In this document: in pieces, positions 1-11,010 of the stretch | Layout of the letters: every line of letters starts with the position of its first letter | How positions within the stretch are numbered: position 1 is the first letter of the stretch | Source of the DNA: Beaufortia kweichowensis | Lineage: Eukaryota; Chordata; Actinopteri; Cypriniformes; Gastromyzontidae | DNA: 64,000 nucleotides | Direction of reading: 5' to 3' | NCBI GenBank assembly: GCA_019155185.1 | Contig: CM032807.1 | Location: 14,544,200 to 14,608,199 of the forward strand | Translations under genes and position numbers: made by a program | Notes under the pieces: generated by a model | What the model was told of the DNA's origin: nothing | Databases searched by the model: none | Seen by the model: only the letters and a program-made list of their open reading frames with translations

Positions 1-835
1 GATATCTTCTCTGAGTCAATCTCTGTCTGTCTGTGTTGTAATGGAAGCGTTAAATCTCTGAAGAAATCTCTGTACTGTCCTCTACTGCTCTCTGCTGTTC
101 ACGGAGAAAACAGCTTCTGGGATGTTGATATGGGGACGACATTTTGAGAGCTAAATCCTTTGGTGACCCAATATTTGGTACAAACCAGTATGGTGCTTTA
201 TAGTGTAGATGTGTTGTAAGCAAAATAAATCATTTGTCAGAGCAATATAAAAAAAAGAGAATGTGCAGAACACACATTCTCTTGTTTCGCTGTACAGTAA
301 TGTCAGTTTGGTACATGTTTCCAGAGGAGTGTGTGTTAGGATTGTGTTGTATAAATGCTGTTTATGCTGACAAGATGAACAGATGTATTTTCAGAAAATC
401 AGCGATTGTGAGGGAGCACAAACTCACTGCCGGCCTGCAGATGTGTACATGTAGTGCTCCATTTCACTACTGTAATACTCTGAAGAAGTCACATGACCCG
501 TTTGTGTGACATGACTTCCTCCACAGGGGAGCATGGGCTGAACAGTCATGAGATTTTTAGTCTAATAAACATTTTTAGACCTGTTCCTAATATAGTACCT
601 TATATAGTAACTATTGCACATTCACTGAAAATAGTAGTAGTTATTTTACAGTATATAACTAAAGTACAACACGATGTGTTACAATATTGTTTTAGTATTA
701 TAAAAAGTACCACAGTTTTTTTTTTATTTTGTTTTTATTTTATGTATTTATTATATATATCTTTTGCAACAAATTGTTCTTCTGAGCATAAAAAAGTAAT
801 ATAATTAATATAATAACGTAATATAATTGTTTCAT

Positions 836-849
836 ATATACATATATAC

Positions 850-918
<69 letters not shown>

Positions 919-945
919 TATACATATATACATATACATATAGAA
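836..945. repeat. TATACA/CATATA microsatellite
   Basis: Tandem hexanucleotide repeat of TATACA type with some interruptions. It creates a false minus-strand frame of alternating Tyr and Val/Met, which is not a gene. Confidence 0.9.
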
Positions 946-1032
946 AATATATGCTATATATAAATAAATATAAATATAAAATAAGTATATTATATTAAAC
1001 GTAATTATATATATATATATAAGTAAGTGTTA

Positions 1033-1167
<135 letters not shown>

Positions 1168-1475
1168 TATATACTTACTTATTTATATATTCATATATAC
1201 TATATATATGAAGATATATGAAGTTTAAAAATGCCAGTGCTTTCTACACTTAACATGGAGAAGAGTGTTTGTGTTACTCACATTTGTAGCCGGCAGGTGC
1301 AGAGTATCATAACTAATAACCCCAACCCCTGTCGTCATTGGCAATTTAGTTTGTGATTATATAAAGTGTGGATGACTTCCAATTTCAGCCAGGCCTTTGT
1401 CCTCGTTATCATTCGAAACGATCTGTGGATCTGTTGATAACTCGCTGAAACCACTTCCAGCTGTGCTTTGCTTTA

Positions 1476-1481
<6 letters not shown>

Positions 1482-1507
<26 letters not shown>
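1482..1507. repeat. (GT)n microsatellite
   Basis: Short uninterrupted GT dinucleotide run of about 13 units inside the intron. Confidence 0.9.
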
Positions 1508-1508
<1 letters not shown>

Positions 1509-2497
1509 ATGTTTAATAACACACACACAGTTTGACAGTGTAGGAAACATCACACCCTGACAATAGTGTCTGTTTGGTTTGCCTTCAGATAGACTGTTTA
1601 AGAGAAAGAGCTGCTGGTTGCAGACAGGGGGTTAATGTGCTCTTCATTACTGCTTAAGAGCTCCCTCGACACTCAGCAGGTGTGTAAGAACATAAGCAGG
1701 GACGCTACTTCTCAAATCTGGGATGAATTGGTCGTTGTAATTGGGAATTAATGCATGCTAATAGAGTTGCCTGAACACAAGCCTGTTGTTTTCAAAGCAC
1801 TTTAACTTGAACACAGACAAATTAGATATATGCAAAGGACACAGATTGCTCTTCAACAGCAATTTTCTGTAGCTTAGTTGATTTTATTAATAACTTTCAC
1901 AATTATTAAATGTTAAACAAAGGGTAACTGACATGTTGTGTGGGTTCTTTTAAAGGTATTTTAACATTATAATATGTTCAGACATGACAGAATTCTCCTT
2001 TAAACATTTAACCAGGAATAAGATTAAAGTAATGGCTGTTTTATACAGAAAGAACATTTCCCTCCATGTTGCTTCGGCAGTCTGACCGATGTCATTTCTT
2101 TAAGGTATCCTATCATTTATGACAGCTGTACATGTGTGTAATTCACATTATTTTCCACACAATGGCTTTGGCGTTAAACGCAGATTTCTCCATCATTACA
2201 CAAAGGCAGCCAGCCTACTATCAGACCCATTCTTCTTTCTTCACTGCTAAAACTCCAGGCAGGTATTTCACGGCTGGTTGCCTTTTTTAATCCATTTTCC
2301 CAGAAGCTCTTTGCAGCATGCGCTGTAACGTTCAGGCTTGTAATGTGGCTGAAAATAAAAGGTTGTGTGTTAGAAATGCTCTTGTGTGAGAGCGGCACCT
2401 CTCTGGTCAGTGGAGGAATCTCTGCAGACCAACAGCAGATGAGGATGTATGTTGTCGTTAGATCCATACATGATGGAATGCATTTATTTATTAAATT

Positions 2498-2770
2498 GGT
2501 AACACTTTACCGATAACGTTAATCCATTAGCTAACATGAACGAACAATCCTTCTACAGCATTTATTCGTCTTAGGTCATGTTCATTTTAGCTTTTACTAA
2601 TGCATTTTTAAAAACGTAACTTGTATCTGTTAACATTAATTAATGCAAAATGAACATGAACAATTGCATTGGCATAAAAATTATTTTGCTCATTGTTAGT
2701 TCATGTATTTTAAAAATATATATATATATATATTGCTCATTGTTATTTCATGAATTAATATAATGTATTT
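2498..2770. mobile_element. Degenerate MITE beginning GGTAACACTTTA
   Basis: The segment starts with GGTAACACTTTAC and is rich in TTAGC/TTAGT-TAACATGAA motifs typical of an abundant fish inverted-repeat element. The right part contains TTGCTCATTGTTAGTTCATG, duplicated with divergence around an AT run. The right terminus is eroded. A shorter relative with the same left terminus lies at 48,873-49,070. From memory this looks like a hAT-type non-autonomous family, but the family name is not assigned. Confidence 0.55.
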
Positions 2771-3058
2771 AAACAAATAAATTAAATAATTATATTTAAA
2801 TAACTATTTTTTGTTTTTAATTATTTTATTTTTTAAATGAACCTGACTTCCCAATGTTACATACAGGAGTGACATTTCATCATGCTGCTCTGCTACAGAT
2901 TTTTTTAAAATTAAAATTAATTGTAATTTTTTTTTTACTCTCTCACACTGCTAACCAAAGGGGCAAAGATGCAGTAGTCTACTTCGTTCACATGATGCAT
3001 GATATTTTTGTGTGAATAGAATATGTGAATAATTATTCGTCATACATTATTTCCACAG

Positions 3059-3262
3059 AGGCTTCTATCCTGAGCTATGACGGCAGTATGTACATGAAGG
3101 TGGTGATGCCCACAGTCATCCATACAGAAGCAGAAGACGTGTCTCTGCGCTTTATGTCCCAGCGTGCTTTTGGTTTGTTGATGGCCGCCACGTCACGTGA
3201 GTCCGCAGACACATTGCGACTAGAGCTGGACAGCGGCCGTATCAAACTGACCGTCAACTTAG
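3059..3262 (+). CDS. nrxn3: Alpha-neurexin exon: first LNS4 exon
   Basis: 204-nt exon between an acceptor (TTTCCACAG) and a donor (TTAG|GTATCG), phase 1 at both ends. It begins with the last two bases of a Glu codon and reads [19 protein letters not shown], then [20 protein letters not shown], then [20 protein letters not shown] and VNL. This is the start of the fourth laminin/neurexin/sex-hormone-globulin (LNS) domain, directly after EGF-B in alpha-neurexins, which are presynaptic adhesion receptors. [15 protein letters not shown] fits neurexin-3. The final G of the exon makes Gly or Asp depending on whether the SS3 microexon follows. A 153-bp CT tract begins 31 bp after the exon. The open frame running on past 3,262 into the CT repeat is intronic. 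Confidence 0.95.
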
Positions 3263-3291
3263 GTATCGTATACCGCCATATTCGTCATTTG

Positions 3292-3450
<159 letters not shown>

Positions 3451-5049
3451 CTCCTTCGTCCTCGGCCGGCCATTATTTATCAAATCTGCAAGCTACTGGA
3501 TGTTATCATTTTTCTAACACTAAAGCTAAACTTTTATTTCTTGTTCTGCATGTTTTTCTGTCCCGTTTTTGGTCTTTTGGTTTGTTTGCGAGTGATGTGG
3601 ACAGCTCTCATCACTGTCTCACGTAACCTCTGACCTCATGATCTACGAAACACATCTGCGACAGTCATTTTCATTAAAATGCTCATGAAGTTATTGATAT
3701 AGGAGGAACATACTTTTAAAAATCAGCATGTTTATGCAGAAATATGTTCATTTCTAAAGACACAAAAGTATTTGTATTAGGACTGGGCAATGTTGGTAAA
3801 AAGTTTTAAGAATCTTTTAGAATCTTATATATACAGTATATACTCAAAATTTGTTTAGATATGATATATATATAATTAATTGTATGTAAACACATTTGTG
3901 ACATTAGGCATCTTTAGCATCTGCTTGGTAAAAAATGACAGATTTGCTTGTGGACTTAAAAACACAACACACACTAACAATGGTTAAAACTAAAACAGGA
4001 AAGTGTGTTTAAAGTGTGTTAAAAGTCAACCAATTAAATGTTAAATATATTGCCCAGTCCTTACTGATGTACACATACTGTCTGTGTTTGATAATCTTCA
4101 GTATTTCTATTCTCTGTTCCTAAGGTGAGATGGTTTTAACAATCAATTGTGTATTTTTTGTATAACAATTTTTGTCATGCTATCAGGACAGAACTCATTC
4201 CCATCCCTCGCTCTTATCGCCATTTATCGCACCTTGTTTAAAGATGGTACTCACCCCTTCAAAGGCCTTTAGCCTGCGGCCCTGTAAGCTAACAGCCCGA
4301 GACCAGAACACCCAGTTTACCTGCAGCTGGTGACCAAAACGCACACCACATACTGTACACACACTCTCATGTCTAATTATAGTCATACATATACTCTCAT
4401 TTCTACATGTCACAAGGGCTGAAAGGTCTTCATTTTAAATATTTAGCAAAATAACTTTTTTAAATTGCATTTCATTTAGTTTGATTTCCAATGCTAGTGT
4501 ATTTATTTTCTACTGAAGTCATTTAGGACATTAACACATAATTTATGTATTAAGCATAAATATGCATAACCATTCCGTGTTCATTGATGTAATTTAATCT
4601 GATCGCTTGATGCTACGAGTTTGTTCGAGTGTTGACCGCTGTATGGTGCCGGTGCATTATGGATCGAGGCTGTTTGCTCCCACTTTTCTGTTGTGGTTGA
4701 CGGCACATGATAAAAATGGTCATATGGATTCCAGCCCAAAGTACAACAACAATTATTGTAAGAATTTGTAATCTACTTAAAGATATGTTTGTGCCTTGGC
4801 TTATAAAATGGCAAAAAAAAATAAGTTGAAAAAAAAATGAAGAAAAAACTTCCAGGGTTGATGAATCCACTTGGCTAAGAAGCAGGCGGCCATTTTACAT
4901 GGATTACCTTCTACACATGCAGATATGTTTATCTTTTAAAGAAAAAAAAGAAATTGAATCAACACAAAGCAAACAGTTTTTAATCTACTGGAAAAGTTTG
5001 TTATAAAAGCTTTTACAATTTTTTTTTTGTTGCAAATTCTAGTTATGAA

Positions 5050-5479
5050 CAGTGGGTCCAAAGGTTCACACACTTAAGACACAGTTAGAAATGTGTGAAT
5101 GTGTTTGTATAGAACAAAATATCAAACCAAGTTTTATTTATTTTAATAAAATAACGCTAAGCACACTTTGCACACAAAACATTTTACAAATGTTGTTTAA
5201 AATTAAATGAAGAAAAAATCATTTAGACAGTTTCTGTTTAGTGATGTACGTTTATGTAACAATCTATGCTATGGCATCTGTGTTAACGTTATGCATCCAA
5301 AAAATCACACAGGGATAAATTGGTTTAAAGCAGTAATAAAAATGGTTATTAAAAGTTTATTTTAAACAGCGTCACCATGTGGTTTGATATTTTTCTAATA
5401 AAATAACATTCACACATTTGTAAGTGTGTCAAAAATGTGAAACTGTCCAAAAGTGCCGTGATACTTTGTGGGGCCACTG
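5050..5479. mobile_element. Inverted-terminal MITE (CAGTGG...CCACTG)
   Basis: The left end reads CAGTGGGTCCAAAGGTTCAC and the right end, reverse-complemented, starts CAGTGGCCCCACAAAGTA. Both ends contain AAATGTGTGAATG in mirrored positions. The interior is AT-rich and non-coding. A TA follows the right end, but the left flank is AA, so a Tc1/mariner-type TA duplication is only half supported. About 430 bp. The family is not assigned. Confidence 0.55.
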
Positions 5480-5659
5480 TAGATGTAGACAAAACATTTT
5501 TAATGTCAAAGAAATTGGCTTAAACTGTTGTGGAAAGTAAATCCAAAATGTCCGCTGCCATGTGCTCGTCCCCGGAAGGTGGAGTTTCTGTTGTTGGATG
5601 TCTGCAGCTGTAACCTTGAAGGACGCGATTTCATCTGTCACTTGTTCTCCCCCATCTAG

Positions 5660-5686
5660 ATTGTGGCAGGATAAACTGTAACGCCA
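5660..5686 (+). CDS. nrxn3: Neurexin SS3 alternative microexon (LNS4 insert)
   Basis: 27-nt exon between CATCTAG and the strong donor GTAAGTG, phase 1 at both ends, so it can be skipped without a frame change. Joined to the G of the previous exon and the GT of the next, it reads D-CGRINCNA-S before KGPETLYAG. This corresponds to the vertebrate neurexin SS3 insert (DCIRINCNSS), with Gly in place of the first Ile. Two cysteines are kept. An N-A-S glycosylation sequon forms across the downstream junction and exists only when the exon is included. When skipped, G|GT gives Gly and the protein reads VNL-G-KGPE. SS3 is one of the conserved alternative splice sites of alpha-neurexins and lies in LNS4. 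Inclusion frequency cannot be judged from sequence. Confidence 0.87.
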
Positions 5687-7345
5687 GTAAGTGCTCAATC
5701 TGTTTACATACTTTTTCTTACCCTGTTTGCATTATTTAATCTGAATGAAACACAAACTTTAGGGAAGGAAATGATGTGTAATGGTTTTATTTCGCACAGT
5801 CCCACAGGTTCATTATTGGAACACAATGCCTACAATACTACAATACCAGTCAAAAGTTTAGTATGTTTGTTGTTGCAAACTTTTTGAAAGAACATTCATA
5901 TGTGGGCAGAATATTTTCAGCTACAAAACTAATTTTAAGCATTTTTGTCACAAGGTTCTTAAAAGAAAAATATATTTTATTTTTTAAAGTGTTTGGCTAA
6001 AATATTCACTGGTATTGTACATTATATTGTTTTATGTAATGTTAAAATGCTAATTTTAATCATATGTAAATAATGAAGTTTATAGATTTTGGAAAAAGTA
6101 TCTGCTCTTACTCATCTAAAGGGCTCCCTGATCTCCAGATTTTAATTCTTTGTTTGTGATTTGATTGAATCTTCACACTGTGTGAAATGAGCATTAATTC
6201 TATCATAAAAGTCATTGAATCCTCTTTGGATCGGTCATACAGGTTTGGAATGACATTAGGGTAAATAAATGATGACTGAATTTTCCTTTTTGGGTGAACT
6301 ATTCCTTTAATATTGTGGCTTATTTTTAATAGTTATTTAAGTCAAAATAGTCAATAGACGTAACGATTATCTGCCATGAGGCAATGAAGGCTGTATGTAA
6401 ATTGAAGAAAAAAATATCTCAAAAAGGGATACATACATTTACATCTACATTGTCTGATAAAAAATAAAAAAACACACTCATAGTAATCTCATAGTCGCCA
6501 ATCACATGTATCAATAAATGATGGAGAAAAACCATTAATTTGTTAATGAAGCTTAAATGGGACTTTTAATAAAAGTCATTTGCTATTTTGGTATGGCAGA
6601 ATTCAATTATCAATGCACAACAAAAATGAAATATCATCTGAGTTAACCATAAAGTAAAAAAATACCACAAATTCTCTGTGTTTATGTAGTTGTGTGTAAA
6701 GACAGAAATACACAAAAAATATACAACATACAATATTTCAATTACAGTATATCCAATCATGTGCAATAAGTGTTTCAAATACTGTCACATGATCGCACTG
6801 CAAAGCATGTGTCCATTGTTTTCAGACAGATATGCTAATTTCGTACACTTGGTTAATCCAAGTTTGTCTAAGAAATGTCACAGTATTTGATCATCACAGA
6901 TTGTTTTTGATTAGTATGTCACACAGACAATAGAAGGACAAATGCACTTTCATCATGTGAAACATTATTACAGGAAGTGTGTTCTAGTTTTATAGTGCAT
7001 TACTGGCAAATGTAGTGGGTTTTGTTTAGACTCCATGAATCCAGATCATTTGTAGACTGTGCACAGTACACATATTGCAGAAATAATAAATATAGTACAG
7101 TCAGATGCTATTCCATCACATGGTCTGGCCTTTGTATGAGTAACAGCAGTTAAAACAGAATTATTGTTTCTGATTACAAATGATGTAAAAAGATTTTGTT
7201 GATCATTGATTTTATTAAAACTTGCAAAAGATGCTCCTTCTCAAATATTAGCATGTGATCTTTACACAACATGATTTATTAAACACTGCAAAAAAAGATC
7301 TGTGACGCTGGTGTGTGTAAGCACTAACTGACACGTTTTTCTCAG
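5687..7345 (+). other. nrxn3: Intron after the SS3 microexon
   Basis: 1,659-bp intron starting GTAAGTG and ending TTTTTCTCAG. It holds a repeat fragment with CCAGTCAAAAGTTTAG at about 5,845 and the right end of an inverted-repeat element at about 6,235-6,310. The rest is AT-rich intronic sequence. No TGCATG (RBFOX) motif is visible close downstream of the microexon donor. Confidence 0.9.
6235..6310. mobile_element. Right-end fragment of a cyprinid inverted-repeat element
   Basis: Contains GTCATACAGGTTTGGAATGA, then GATGACTGAATTTTCC and GGGTGAACTATTCCTTTAA. This is the terminal part of a foldback element whose fuller copies occur at 27,066, 41,236 and 58,777. The left half is missing or unrecognisable. 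The element resembles cyprinid inverted-repeat families such as Angel, but I cannot name it securely. Confidence 0.7.
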
Positions 7346-7465
7346 GTAAAGGGCCAGAGACATTATACGCCGGCCAGAAGCTGAACGACAACGACTGGCA
7401 CTCTGTCCGGGTGACGCGGCGTGGTAAAAACCTCAAACTTATGGTGGATGATGATGTGGCTGAAG
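7346..7465 (+). CDS. nrxn3: Alpha-neurexin LNS4 exon after SS3
   Basis: 120-nt exon, acceptor TTTTTCTCAG and donor GAAG|GTACGA, phase 1 at both ends. It reads [20 protein letters not shown], then [19 protein letters not shown] and the first base of Gly. The NDNxWH motif and the closing DDDVAEG are characteristic of LNS4, and the DDDVAEG wording matches neurexin-3 rather than neurexin-1 (DDQQAMT). It accepts either the G of the first LNS4 exon (Gly) or the A of the SS3 microexon (Ser). A 94-bp intron separates it from the next exon. Confidence 0.96.
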
Positions 7466-7559
7466 GTACGAGTGACGTAGAGTCTCTGAAAAACATCAGC
7501 AGCTCCTGTGTAAAATTCATGAACGTAAAAAGGGTTTATTTTGCATATCTCTTTCACAG
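7466..7559 (+). other. nrxn3: 94-bp mini-intron within LNS4
   Basis: GTACGA to TTTCACAG, much shorter than every other intron here. Its length is not a multiple of three. If retained, reading stays open through the intron, then meets TGA at 7,573-7,575, so retention would truncate the receptor in LNS4. Confidence 0.93.
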
Positions 7560-7941
7560 GTCAGATAAATGGTGATCACACTCGGCTGGAGTTCAGTAAC
7601 GTTGAGACCGGTATCCTGACCGAGCGGCGGTTTGCGTCCACGGCTCCATCAAACTTCATCGGTCACCTCCAGGGCCTGAAATTCAATGGCCTCCTCTATA
7701 TCGACATGTGCAAGAACGGTGACATTGAGTTCTGCGAGCTCAATGCTCGCTTTGGCATGCGCTCCATCGTGGCCGATCCCGTCACCTTCAAGACCAAAGG
7801 AAGTTACTTGGGTCTCTCCACGCTTCAGGCTTACAGCACCATGCACCTCTTCTTTCAGTTTAAGACCACCTCTGGTGACGGTTTCATACTCTTTAACAGT
7901 GGAGACGGAAATGATTTCATTGCTGTAGAGCTTGTCAAAGG
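7560..7941 (+). CDS. nrxn3: Alpha-neurexin exon spanning the end of LNS4 and start of LNS5
   Basis: 382-nt exon, acceptor CTTTCACAG and donor AAAGG|GTGAGT, entering in phase 1 and leaving in phase 2. The first part ([52 protein letters not shown]) completes LNS4, including the two cysteines of its C-terminal disulfide. From [18 protein letters not shown] it enters LNS5 ([40 protein letters not shown]). [13 protein letters not shown] and [20 protein letters not shown] favour neurexin-3. The change to phase 2 agrees with the next exon, which supplies the last base of Gly. Confidence 0.97.
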
Positions 7942-9020
7942 GTGAGTGAAAGGAGAGAATTCTACGTTTATTATAGCAGCTTGCTGTATTTACAGACACA
8001 GCTCTCTGACATACTGTACATCATAAAAATCAAGCTAAAACCAAAACTAACCCTATTCATTTTAGACATAAATGTAGTTTCTGAACAATTAGTCTAGTTC
8101 TAGTTCTAGTTAGAAAAATGTTTTGTTTTCACATTCCATCAAATTGTAATAACTTCTTGAACAGCTTTTTCTGCTGACATCTTAATCATAGACATAATAG
8201 GAATATGGACAGAATCCATTAAAAAAACATTCAAAACATTCAGTTATGACTAATAATAAGCTTCCCCTCAGCTGTCAAATCTATTCACATTTCCACATGT
8301 TGGAACTTGACAGGTCGCTATTAATGCAATGCGTCATTGAACGTCAAACGTTTTCAAAAATGCGTTTTCAACTTCGTAACCACAATATTTTTACATTACT
8401 TTAACTTACCGATCACATGCAGCATTCACATGCCAGCGGAAATAGGAGTTTCATAGTTTGAATTTGGCATGGACTGCCTCGCAAATCTTATTTACCACTG
8501 GGAACTCGGAACTATCTGGGATGTCAAGTTTCCGACATGGGCGGGTCGTTGACCATAAGAGAACATGGCGGAAATCAGAATGACTGACATTTTTATTTTT
8601 ATTTCTCAACACCAGCTGCATTGTTTCGTAGTTAAAGTCTTGCACTTGTCTCTGACCGAAATTCCAGAGTGAGTGTAACCAGAAGGGACTTGATTTTTGT
8701 ATCTAAAAACAGAGATTTCACTAAACAGCAGTAAGACAAGATTCTTATATAAAACACATGCCCACAGCGAATTTTCTAAAATGACATTAAAATATAGTTT
8801 CTGCCATGTGTAAATTAAATTATCCTAATGGTGAAAATATAAACCAGATCATCTGAAATATATTCCCTTTCCAACAAGTTTCCACTCTCACGGTCATCAC
8901 TGTGGACTAACTCAGCTTACTTTAAAGTGCACTTGGGCTAAGTGTTCTTCATTAAAGTACACTTGGATGGATTTAAGGCCACAAGTGGACACAACTGAGC
9001 TCTGTGTGTGTGTTTGTCAG
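7942..9020 (+). other. nrxn3: Intron inside LNS5
   Basis: 1,079-bp intron from GTGAGT to TGTTTGTCAG. It contains no recognisable exon. A stretch around 8,290-8,660 is richer in GC and CpG and may be an old interspersed repeat, which I cannot assign. The rest is AT-rich. Confidence 0.9.
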
Positions 9021-9211
9021 GTATATCCACTATGTGTTTGACCTGGGAAACGGACCGAGTCTTCTGAAGGGAAACAGCGACAGTCCACTTAATGACAACC
9101 AATGGCACAATGTGGTGATCACACGAGACGCCAGCAACACACACACACTCAAGGTGGATGCCAAGTCTGTCAGCCAGGTGGTCAACGGAGCAAAAAATCT
9201 AGACTTAAAAG
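9021..9211 (+). CDS. nrxn3: Alpha-neurexin LNS5 exon
   Basis: 191-nt exon, acceptor TGTTTGTCAG and donor AAAAG|GTCAG, entering phase 2 and leaving phase 1. It reads [20 protein letters not shown], then [20 protein letters not shown] and [23 protein letters not shown]. The DNQWHNV core is the LNS beta-strand motif. SNTHTLKVD and [12 protein letters not shown] correspond to neurexin-3. The exon ends on the first base of Gly, which is completed by the next exon (GDLFVAGL). Confidence 0.97.
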
Positions 9212-10360
9212 GTCAGAAACACAGATTCAACCTTTGACCCATTACTGACATTTCTGCGGAAGTCTTAAGCGGCCATCCATTGTTATTATTTCTTGTATTT
9301 CTTTCTCGTGATCTCGACTTAATTTTCTCAGCACAAGTGTAGCTAATAACTGTCCACAATGGATTTATAAATTAAGTTGGGCGGTGGATTTAGGGACCGT
9401 TTCTAAAGTTATAATGTACACATTTCTAACTTTAATAGCATTTAACAGTTTATTTAAACAAATATCAAAATAGTTAAAAAAATGTCCGTTAACTGACAAC
9501 CACACTGCACAATTGGTTTTATGACTGTTTGTTGACTGTATGTCATTCCATTTAAATGTTAATGTTGTTTAAATGCATATTAATGTGTTTGTACTTTAGA
9601 GGCGGTCCCTAAATTTATGACTGGAAGAGAGGAGCTCTTTCAGCATGAGCAAATGACTGATCCGAATAATATAAATGTGTTCATCCATGCTATTTTTGCA
9701 AAATATGCTTTTGCTGTCTTCAAACAAAACAACACGTTCTATCGAGTAAACAAGCACATCAAAAGAATAGAACTTAGAAAATTGAGAAAATTAAGTCGAG
9801 ATCACAAGAAAACAACGTTTGTCATGTCGAGATGACGAGAAAATTAAGTCGAGATCATGAGAAAATAACTTTGTTATCTCGAGATCATGAGAAAATAAAG
9901 TTGAGATCATGAGAAAACAATACAAGAAAAAAGAACAATGGATGGCCGTTTACGGCTTCAGTACATTTCTGATTGTTCATTTGACATCTTTTACTTGAAA
10001 TACATGTAAGTTATGTTACTTTTGTATGTAAATAGAAAATTGTGTATACTGAGCATGTTGGATAATATTTAGTTAAACTTTTTAAAATCTTAACGTTAGG
10101 TGTTAATAAAATTAAAATATAGCTTAAAAAATAAGGTATTTGCCAATCTATGCACTGGTTCTTAAGGCAATTTATTTTACATGCATTTTATTTTACTGGA
10201 AAACAAATGTGTACAAGCATAACTTTGTTTTACTTAATTTAAAATAACTTTAATTTAAACAACTTTAACTTTTGTCATAGTTCACTTTTTGTTTGTGTTG
10301 ATCTGACGTCCTAATTTAAAAGCAGTTAAACGTTCTAATATTTTTCTGCTCTCTGTGCAG
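9212..10360 (+). other. nrxn3: Intron inside LNS5 carrying a transposon
   Basis: 1,149-bp intron. About 60 percent of it is a single DNA transposon copy (9,257-9,962). The remainder is AT-rich and ends with CTCTCTGTGCAG. Confidence 0.9.
9257..9962. mobile_element. Non-autonomous DNA transposon with 9-bp target duplications (Mutator-like)
   Basis: The direct repeat ACATTTCTG occurs immediately outside both ends (9,248-9,256 and 9,963-9,971). The left terminus runs GGAAGTCTTAAGCGGCCATC, and the right terminus reverse-complemented runs TGAAGCCGTAAACGGCCATC. The first 25 aligned bases share 21, and similarity continues inward through TTTCTTGTAT and a GATCTCGACTTAATTTTCTC-type segment. Several GAGATCATGAGAAAA subterminal repeats occupy 9,782-9,918. 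A short open frame inside (9,617-9,835) has no recognisable transposase motif. The 9-bp duplication points to the Mutator superfamily, with Merlin possible. Confidence 0.8.
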
Positions 10361-10534
10361 GTGATTTATTTGTGGCCGGTCTAGGACCTAACATGTACCA
10401 GAACCTGCCAAAACTAGTGGTATCTCGTGAGGGTTTCCAGGGCTGCTTGGCTTCCATGGATCTCAACGGACGATTGCCTGACCTCATTAATGATGCTCTG
10501 TTCCGCACTGGACAGGTCGAACGTGGCTGTGAAG
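10361..10534 (+). CDS. nrxn3: Alpha-neurexin exon completing LNS5
   Basis: 174-nt exon, acceptor CTCTCTGTGCAG and donor GAAG|GTATTC, phase 1 at both ends. It reads [20 protein letters not shown], then [20 protein letters not shown], then [17 protein letters not shown] and the first base of Gly. The GFQGCLAS...RGC motif carries the conserved disulfide that closes LNS domains. LPDLINDAL fits neurexin-3. The exon ends exactly at the LNS5/EGF-C boundary. Confidence 0.97.
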
Positions 10535-10740
10535 GTATTCGCAACTCATAACCTTTTTAACATTAACAAATACTGTAACAATTCCTGACACTCTGCTGTC
10601 TGTTTAAAACAATAACACCTGATTTAATATTTGTACCTGTTGTGTTCCTCTTTTGTATCTGACACTGATGTAAATTGAATGTAACTTATTAAAACTAAAA
10701 CTAAATTAAGTTAAACTGATTTTGTTGACAGCCCAGGTAA

Positions 10741-10755
10741 CCACTAGATGGCGCC
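10741..10755 (+). promoter_or_regulatory. CTCF-consensus site
   Basis: CCACTAGATGGCGCC matches the CTCF core consensus CCASYAGRKGGCRSY at every position. It lies 207 bp after the LNS5 exon donor. Binding is inferred from the motif alone. Confidence 0.5.
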
Positions 10756-10954
10756 ATGGTCGAAGGCTTTTTATCAGCACATTTTTATAGTAACCATTTG
10801 ACTGTAATAAAGCCACAAAATATTTAGTTTATTGGAATTTTATAATTAATTTTAATGATCGGAGTGTAATTTAATAGTTACTTATGAAAAATGTCCCTAA
10901 CACATCATCCTTATCCCACTAAAATAATTTCCCATGTCACTCTGTATCTTAATC

Positions 10955-10957
<3 letters not shown>

Positions 10958-11009
<52 letters not shown>
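10958..11009. repeat. (CA)26 microsatellite
   Basis: Uninterrupted CA dinucleotides over 52 bp, in the intron between the LNS5 and EGF-C exons. Confidence 0.97.

Positions 11010-11010
<1 letters not shown>

Noticed and set aside
7649..7999. 116-residue minus-strand open frame overlapping the 382-nt exon
   Set aside because: It is the antisense shadow of a well-supported neurexin exon.
9617..9835. 72-residue open frame inside the 706-bp transposon
   Set aside because: It has no transposase catalytic pattern or zinc finger. It reads into the subterminal repeats and is probably a chance frame.
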